Source: Lutraria lutraria | Lineage: Eukaryota > Mollusca > Bivalvia > Venerida > Mactridae | Assembly (NCBI GenBank): GCA_964023205.1 | Contig: OZ026835.1 | Span: 20,969,817 to 21,033,816 of the forward strand | Reading direction: 5' to 3' | DNA: 64,000 bases | Shown here: positions 27,601 through 64,000 of the stretch, piece by piece | Position numbering within the stretch: position 1 is the stretch's first letter | Layout of the letters: every line of letters begins with the position of its first letter | Position numbers and translations under genes: made by a program | The notes under the pieces: generated by a model | The model's database searches: none | What the model was told of the DNA's origin: nothing | The model's input: the letters and a program-made list of their open reading frames with translations, nothing else

Positions 27601-28939
27601 GCAATGGGGATAACCCTTCGTGAAGGTGAGTATACTTTCACTAACTTACATATATTTCTTACATACGCCGATTACCACATTGATTGTTTGATTGAAACTT
27701 GCTTTCATGTACAAATCTAATTATATTTGTTTTATAATCACTCTATTTCTTGCGTGTACGCCTTATTAATAATTTGTTTATTATGATTTATCATTATGTT
27801 CAGAAAGATACTTACTTGTCTTAATCATAAAATCGTAATTACTTGAGTTTTACTGTGTTACTAAATTACACATACTTAATTACTTGTGTTTTGTATTCAA
27901 ATTGTGTATTCAATTATATTTTTACTGATACTATGCACACGCTGTATTACATCTTCAGTACTTAACGATTTGTAGTTAACTTAGTTAATTTAACTTTGTT
28001 GATTTGTTATTTGTATTTATTGATATTAGTATGTTTCTGATTTCATAAGTCAGGTGTAGTGATTGCAGCTATTCAACAGCATTATAGTGGAGATACATGT
28101 TTGTGTAGATAAGTATACTTTTACCTACTCTTTACCTATTGCACGTTTTATGTGTCTAAGTACCTTTATTTAATGACAACAGTACTACCTCTCCAGTCCG
28201 GCCCTCTCTTGAACAAGAACCGTCCTTCAACAACAACATGAATTTTCCCACTGCACAGTGCACCCTCTCTGGGGCAACAAGCTCTGAACAACACCATAAC
28301 TTCGCATGTACATGTATATACGAACAAATATAGAAACGTCACACTTTTTGAACGGATATATAGTCTGGATTAAAAACTGAATAAACTTCATTTTCTGTAT
28401 AGGTCTTACTTCTATCAACCTTACAGCTTTCCAGCAATTTTTTTCTGTAATGGGGCGGGACATTTCTACATTTGCTAAGTACGTATATGCATGTATAGCT
28501 GATTGAAAGTTTACTTGTTCAATATAAACTACCACAGTCAAACCTGAATAAAGTCATAACAATATTTTAAAACAATAACTACCTGTGTACAACATTTCGA
28601 TAGAAATTAGATAAAATTCAGTACATAAAATAAAACTCGAAACATACACACATGACACAAAGACCTTTGTACACAAATCCCGCGAACTTAATGTTATACC
28701 TTTCGATGCTTATTAGCATTCCAGAGTTTTTTAATCAAAGGATCTCAAAAATAAATACAACTTTTATTAATAAATTATAATAATTATGTAATATATATAT
28801 TGTGTATGAGATAGAGAACTGTTTTCGAATGAAATCATGGCGTCATGAAATAGATCAAAGTACTCAAAACGCGATTTAATATTGAACTGAACCTCGAAAT
28901 AATCACATTGACTGTTCTTAGTTTGAATGTTTGAACATA
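24630..28939. other. Intergenic spacer, NUP205 side; no gene seen
   Basis: This is the flank upstream of NUP205. I find no conserved protein, tRNA or rRNA. The first few hundred bases must hold the NUP205 promoter, but no TATA box or other core element stands out. A partial Tc1-type MITE is at 25,186-25,275, a hairpin sequence at 25,304-25,381 and a C-tract at 25,570. All open frames are short and AT-driven. Confidence 0.7.
25304..25381. repeat. ~72-nt inverted-repeat hairpin, copy 1
   Basis: The arms are GGGCTCAGAGCAACACTGTC and, reversed, GACACTGTTGCGCTGAACCC-like sequence, with an A/T-rich loop (CTTATTTCAATATGA). A nearly identical copy lies at 40,836-40,908. It could be a very short MITE or a small-RNA precursor. 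Confidence 0.7.
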
Positions 28940-31900
28940 TGAAAATTGTCAATTGCCAAACGCGTCCCCTGACTTTCATGCATGTACATTGCGTGTAATT
29001 CATTCAAGTCTACACATTACGATATTGTTTCAAACTCATATGTAACAATTAAAGACATGATTAGGTTGCTGTTTAATATTATTTCCATCATATCAGTTAA
29101 TTAATCAGGCCTCTTAGTTAAATTAATTTTCATTGAAAGAATGTAAACAAACCCCGTGAAGATAATCCATTTTCACCCTAAATATTTACCATTTGAGATC
29201 ATGTTACAGACAAATAATTAATCATTTCAATAAACATTGAACTAATAATATATACTTGCTCTTAATGACTGTATTTTTATCATTTTAAAATCAATAATTG
29301 TGCTTATATGATACGAAGAAATGTCCATTTTAATGTAAATAAAACCCGTGACCTGTTTATCATGCATGCACATTTTGTGTAATTAAGTCATTAGGATGCT
29401 GCGTGAAACTCATATGCAACCATAAAATACATGATTAGCTTCTTGTTTAATATTCATTCCCATCATATAAGTTCATTAATTAGGGTGTTTAATCAATATA
29501 CATTGAAAAACATAAACAAATCCCATTAATTAGGGCGCTTTGTCAATCTATTTTTATTGAAAATATATAAAAAAAAGCCGTGAACGGAGTCTCATGCTTT
29601 GGTGACCTAAATATTAACCATTTTAGATAATGTTAAAGACAATTAATGCATTATAATTTCAATATTCATAACAGTATTTTGATAACTTTAGTATAAATGT
29701 TTTTTTTTCTGTATATGAAACACAGAAATGTCCTTGGAAAAGTAAACAAACGCGTTCCCTGATCCATGATATTCATGCATTTACATTGCGTGTAATTCAT
29801 TCAAGTCTACACATTACGATATTGTTTCAAACGCATATATGTAACAATTAAAGACATGATTAGGTTGCTGTTCAATATTATTTCCATCATATCAGTTAAT
29901 TGATCAGGCCTCTTAGTTAAATTAATGTTCATTCAACGAATGTAAACCAACCCCGTGAAGATAGTCCCATGCATTGTCACCCTAAGTATTGACCATTTGA
30001 GATCATTTTAAAGACAAATAATTCATTATTTCAATAAACATTGAACTAATAATATATACTTGCTCTTAATGACTGTATTTTTATCATTTTAAAATCAACT
30101 ATTCTGCTATTATGATACAAAGAAATGTCCATTATAATGTAAACAAAACCCGCGACCTAATTATCATGTATGCACATTTTGTGTAATTCATTCAAGTCAA
30201 TGAACTAGAATGCTGTCTGAAACTCATTTATAACAATGAAAGACATGATTAGCTTCCTGCTTAATATTTATTCCCATCATATAAGTTCATTAATTAGGGT
30301 GCTTAATCAATATATTCACATTGAAACACATAAACAAATCCCGCGACGGGAAAAATGTGCATTTCCGACATACATATTGACCATCTTGTACATCGAAATT
30401 TAATATAAAGGCATGATGTGCTTGTAATTTAATATCGTTTTCTGTCATTTGAATTCATTAATTAGGGCGCTTTGTCAAACTATTTTCATTGAAAAATATA
30501 AACAAACCCCGTAAAGGAAGTCCCATACATTGGTGACCTAAATATTTACCATTTTAGACCGTGTTAAAGACAATTACATTGTAATTCATTATTTCAATAT
30601 TCATGACGGTATTTTCATAACTTTAATATCAATGTTTTTGTACTTGTATATGACACACAGAAATGTCCTTGGAAAAGAAAACAAACTCGTCCCCTGATTT
30701 TCATGCATGTACATTGCGTGTAATTCATTCAAGTCTACACATTAGGATATTGTGTCAAACACATATGTTACAATTAAAGACATGATTAGCTTATTGTTTG
30801 ATATTTATTCCCATCATATAAGTTCATAAATTAGGCTGTTTAATCAATATATTCGCATTGAAAAATATAAACAAACCACGCGACCGGAGAACCATCCGTG
30901 TCCGACTTACATATTGACCATTTTTACACTAAACATTGAAAAATAGACATGATAAACTTGGAGTCAAATATTAATTCCTATCATTTGAATTCATTAATAA
31001 GGGAGCTTTGTGAAACGTTTATTTTCATCGAAAAATACAAACCAACCCCTTGAAGAAAGTCCCATACATTGTCACCCTAAATATTCTGACCATTTGAGAT
31101 TATGTTAAAGACCAATAATTCAATATTTCAATAAACATTGAACTAATAATATATACTTGCTTTTAATGATTGTATTTGTATCATTTTGAAATCAATAATT
31201 GTGCTTATATGATACATAGAAATGTCCATTTAAATGTAAATAAAACCCGTGACCTGTTTATCATGCAAGCGCATTTTGTGTAATTCATTCAAGTCAACGA
31301 ATTAGGATGCTGAGTGAAACTCATATGCAACACTAAAATACATGATTCGCTTCTTGTTTAATATTTATTCCCATCGTATAAGTTCATTAATTAGGGTACG
31401 TGTTTAATCAATATACATTGAAAAACATAAACAAATCTCGCGACCGGAGAACTGTGCATTTCCGACATACATATTGACCATTTTTACCTCAAAACTTAAA
31501 ATAAAGGCATGATGTGCTTTTCATTTAGTATAGATTCCTATCATTTGAATTCATTAATTAGGGCGCTTTTTGAATCGTTTATTTTCATCGAAAAATACAA
31601 ACCAACCCCGTGAAGAAAGTCCCATACATTGTCACCCTAAATATTGACCATTTGAGATCATGTTAAAGAAAAATAATTCATTATTTCAATAAACATTGAA
31701 CTAATAATATATACTTGCTCTTAATGAATGTATTTTTATCATTTTAAAATCAACTATTCTGCTTATGTGATACAAAGAAATGTCCATTTTAATGTAAATA
31801 AAAGCCGTAACCTGATTTTCATGCATGCACATTTTGTGTAATTCATTCAAGTCAATGAATTAGGATGCTGCGTGAAACTCGTATATGCAACAATAAAATA

Positions 31901-32055
31901 CCTGATTAGCTTTTTGCTTAATATTTATTCCCATCATATAAGTTCATTTATTAGGGTGTTTAATCAATATACATTGAAAAACATAAGTCCCGCAATCGGA
32001 GAACTGTGCATTTCAGACATACATATTGACCATTTTTACATCAAAACTTAAAACT
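28940..32055. repeat. Complex AT-rich tandem satellite with alternating monomer types
   Basis: Several 100-250-base blocks recur in changing order. GCGTGTAATTCATTCAAGTC appears near 28,991, 29,787 and 30,716. ATAATATATACTTGCTCTTA-type blocks appear near 29,247, 30,047, 31,147 and 31,704. CATATAAGTTCATTAATTAG-type blocks recur about ten times between 29,085 and 31,950, often at alternating spacings of about 170 and 380 bases. Larger units thus repeat at roughly 0.55-1.1 kb. The array ends abruptly near 32,055. Confidence 0.88.
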
Positions 32056-32783
32056 AACTACACTTTATTTAACCCAAATTGTACAATACAATATATGAGT
32101 ATACAATATATAAAATAGCATGGTATAATATAGTTATGAATATAGTGAACATTAAAATAAAGATATGATATATACTTCTTCTTCTGTCACTGGTCTCATT
32201 CTAGGACCAAACATCTGCATGTATAATATGGTCCCAGGTATAATTTTCATTTTTTGAACCAAAATCAGTGATTTTTGGCATATAGTATTAATTATATGTT
32301 CTTATAGGGACTTATACATACATACATACATGTACAGTATATAAGTCCTTGGTTCTTAACAGGTAGTTGTATCTACCTGGTTCTTAATCGTTTAAAAATA
32401 AATTAAAGTAATCAATAATTTGATGAAAATATTATCATATTCGCGAACATGAGTCATATTCGGTGTAAGACCGAGCCGATAAATGATTTTGTGTTGAAAT
32501 TAATCGAACTATTAAAATGAATATTGAACAAAATCTTTTAAACGGATCATCTAACAACTATCGATGCCCAAACAATTGGCTACAATATAGACATTTACTG
32601 AGAAACTTGCGATCTATCAATTTTCGAAAAGTGTGGTCAAATGTAGAATACGTTCTACCTTTAATTTTAAAGATAAACAAGGTTACTTCTATACTTCCTG
32701 AATAAGTTCATTAGGGTAAACGTTGTTGATAAAACGCATCTCAAGTACCTAGCGCGACATGACATTTAATTTTGTTAGAAGGC
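32056..32783. other. TPCN2 upstream flank; no gene seen
   Basis: It is AT-rich and carries a CATACATACATACATG microsatellite near 32,318 and a short open frame at 32,517-32,705 that matches no family I know. The TPCN2 promoter and 5' untranslated region must lie in this flank, but no core element is recognisable. An in-transcript upstream frame is possible. Confidence 0.5.
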
Positions 32784-62728
<29,945 letters not shown>

Positions 62729-63126
62729 CAAACAACTATTGATGATACCTATCGTCTACAAAACCTTGTTGTTTAAAATATGTACAAATTATTTATTCTC
62801 TCAGTTTGAGCTGTACTGTTATATGACATTCTAGTTTGTTGTAGATGTAGAAAGACAATTCAGAAACGTTTGATGAATACTCATATTTTAAATGTCACAA
62901 TATGACATATTGTGTTGTTTTAAAGTGCTTTAAGAAACATTGAATTAATACTCTTTGTGTATAAAGGACAACTGTAACTCAAAACAAAGTGTTGTCAAAA
63001 GGTGCTGTGATCTTTTTTTTTTAAATTGTGTTCTCTTTACATTCCGTGTGATTTGTAGGAATTGACAGAAACTGGAAATGATTAAACATGATTTGTTTCT
63101 AATTTCATGTTTGTTTAGTTATCTAA
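62729..63126 (+). other. TPCN2: TPCN2 3' untranslated region and likely poly(A) site
   Basis: After the TGA the sequence is AT-rich with no further exon. An ATTAAA signal variant at 63,081-63,086 is followed by a T/G-rich tract (TTTGTTTCTAATTTC), which makes it the best nearby poly(A) candidate. A canonical AATAAA lies further on at 63,502-63,507, past the SINE, and could be an alternative. Confidence 0.4.
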
Positions 63127-63368
63127 ACCTCAGTGGTTGAGTGGTTAAGGTCACTGACTTTAAATCACTGTAACCTCTCACTGATAGAGGGTTGTGGGTT
63201 TGAGCCCCGCTACCGACCGTGTCTCTTCATATGAGACAGTAGGCAGTTGCTTACAGAACATGGGAAGCTAGTACTGGTTCTTCCCAGGAATGATGGTTAG
63301 GTGAATTGTACACCTCATATGACTGACTGTGAAAAGGGGCATGTAACTCAAATAAATAAACAACAAAT
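63127..63368 (+). repeat. tRNA-derived SINE, family C, near full length (TPCN2 3' flank)
   Basis: The head resembles a long-variable-arm tRNA (Leu/Ser type): A box TGGTTGAGTGGTTAAGG, anticodon-arm-like GACTTTAAATC, B box GGGTTTGAGCCCC. The body contains ATATGAGACAGTAGGCAGTT and CCAGGAATGATGGTTAGGTG, and the tail is AAATAAATAAAC. A bare tRNA gene is excluded because the acceptor arm does not close. Confidence 0.8.
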
Positions 63369-63677
63369 TAGTTATCATTAAGTTATTGTAAAATTAACCC
63401 TTTACCTCATGATCCCCTAATCACACCTTTATCTTATTACAGCATAATCCTGCCAAATCACTCTTTTAATATTATATCCAGTATAAAATTTTTCCAAGTA
63501 AAATAAAGAATAGGGGGCTATGAGGTGAACGGTTAAGTTCTCATTAAGAACATATTTCAACATGTTTGGAAGGTTTTACAAATTTTTGTTGGAAAGATTT
63601 TTCTAGTTTCTTTCTTGTAGACTTGATCTTAGGTTGTAGTGTGATTAATATCCACCCATGACTTCTTCATTTTATTA

Positions 63678-64000
63678 TACCCCCCCTACCAATATATAGG
63701 AGTCACTTTGTCGGTCAGTTGGTCTGTCCCGAAACTTGTCTGCATTGTATCTTCTCTATGGATGAAAGGATTTTTTTATTACTTGGTACATTTGTTCACC
63801 ATCATGGGACGGTGTGTCATGCGAAAGAATTACGTCAATATCTCCAAGGTCACACTTGGAGGTCAAAGGTAAAAAATTAGCTTGTATGGGCCATAACTAT
63901 GTCATTCATTGTGAGATTTTTTAATTGCTTGGTACATTTGTTCACCATCATGGGACGGTGTGTCATGCGAAAGAATTACGTGAATATCTCCAATGTCAAG
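63678..64000 (+). repeat. Interspersed element with ~136-bp direct repeats, cut by window end
   Basis: It starts TATACCCCCCCTACCAATAT. The block CTTGGTACATTTGTTCACCA then ATCATGGGACGGTGTGTCAT occurs twice, near 63,782 and 63,918. This is the same general layout (TATACCCCC end, then subrepeats with GGGCCATAACT) as 3,890-4,753. The second copy continues past base 64,000. Confidence 0.75.

Noticed and set aside
28227..28541. 104-codon minus-strand frame in the intergenic spacer
   Set aside because: No similarity to a known family, no splice or promoter support, and it is close to the satellite.
32517..32705. Small gene upstream of TPCN2
   Set aside because: A 62-codon frame in AT-rich sequence with no recognisable similarity. 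It could be an upstream frame in the TPCN2 leader, but nothing in the sequence supports that.
63127..63200. Functional tRNA gene
   Set aside because: A and B boxes are present, but the acceptor stem does not pair and the sequence continues into a SINE body seen again at 41,297.

Overview
This is a window from an animal nuclear genome: AT-rich, intron-dense and crowded with short interspersed repeats. It holds parts of two conserved genes arranged head to head. I read both genes by joining exons at GT/AG splice sites with consistent reading phase and comparing the products with the human proteins as I remember them. The repeat types (tRNA-derived SINEs, many short TIR elements, units containing GGGCCATAACTC, ACCG microsatellite tails) fit a marine invertebrate, most likely a bivalve mollusc. 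The species assignment is inference.

Region 1 (1-24,629, minus strand) is NUP205, the large alpha-solenoid scaffold nucleoporin of the nuclear pore inner ring. Thirty exons can be joined in frame, from the start codon at 24,629 to an exon that runs off the left edge. They give about 1,590 residues; the C-terminal part, roughly 400-500 residues by comparison with human, lies outside. Its introns carry MITEs, a mariner-like element, a 34-bp minisatellite and an array of ~155-bp units.

Region 2 (24,630-32,783) is the 8-kb spacer between the divergent genes. I see no protein gene in it. About 3.1 kb of it (28,940-32,055) is a complex AT-rich tandem satellite made of several alternating monomer types. 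It also holds one of two copies of a ~72-nt hairpin sequence.

Region 3 (32,784-62,728, plus strand) is a complete two-pore channel gene, TPCN2 (TPC2), an endolysosomal cation channel. It has 25 exons, 838 codons and a TGA stop. Both pore filters, both S4 regions and an N-terminal acidic dileucine motif are visible. Introns hold three SINE families and several classes of TIR element. The most striking structure is a 2.4-kb foldback element in intron 17. It is flanked by 8-bp target duplications, and its arms are built from a 12-bp core (AAATGGAGATTT) repeated every 21 bp with changing 9-bp spacers.

Region 4 (62,729-64,000) is the TPCN2 3' flank, with candidate poly(A) signals, a nearly full-length tRNA-derived SINE and the start of a tandem-repeat element cut by the window end. 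The two genes have no known joint function: one builds nuclear pores, the other is a lysosomal ion channel.
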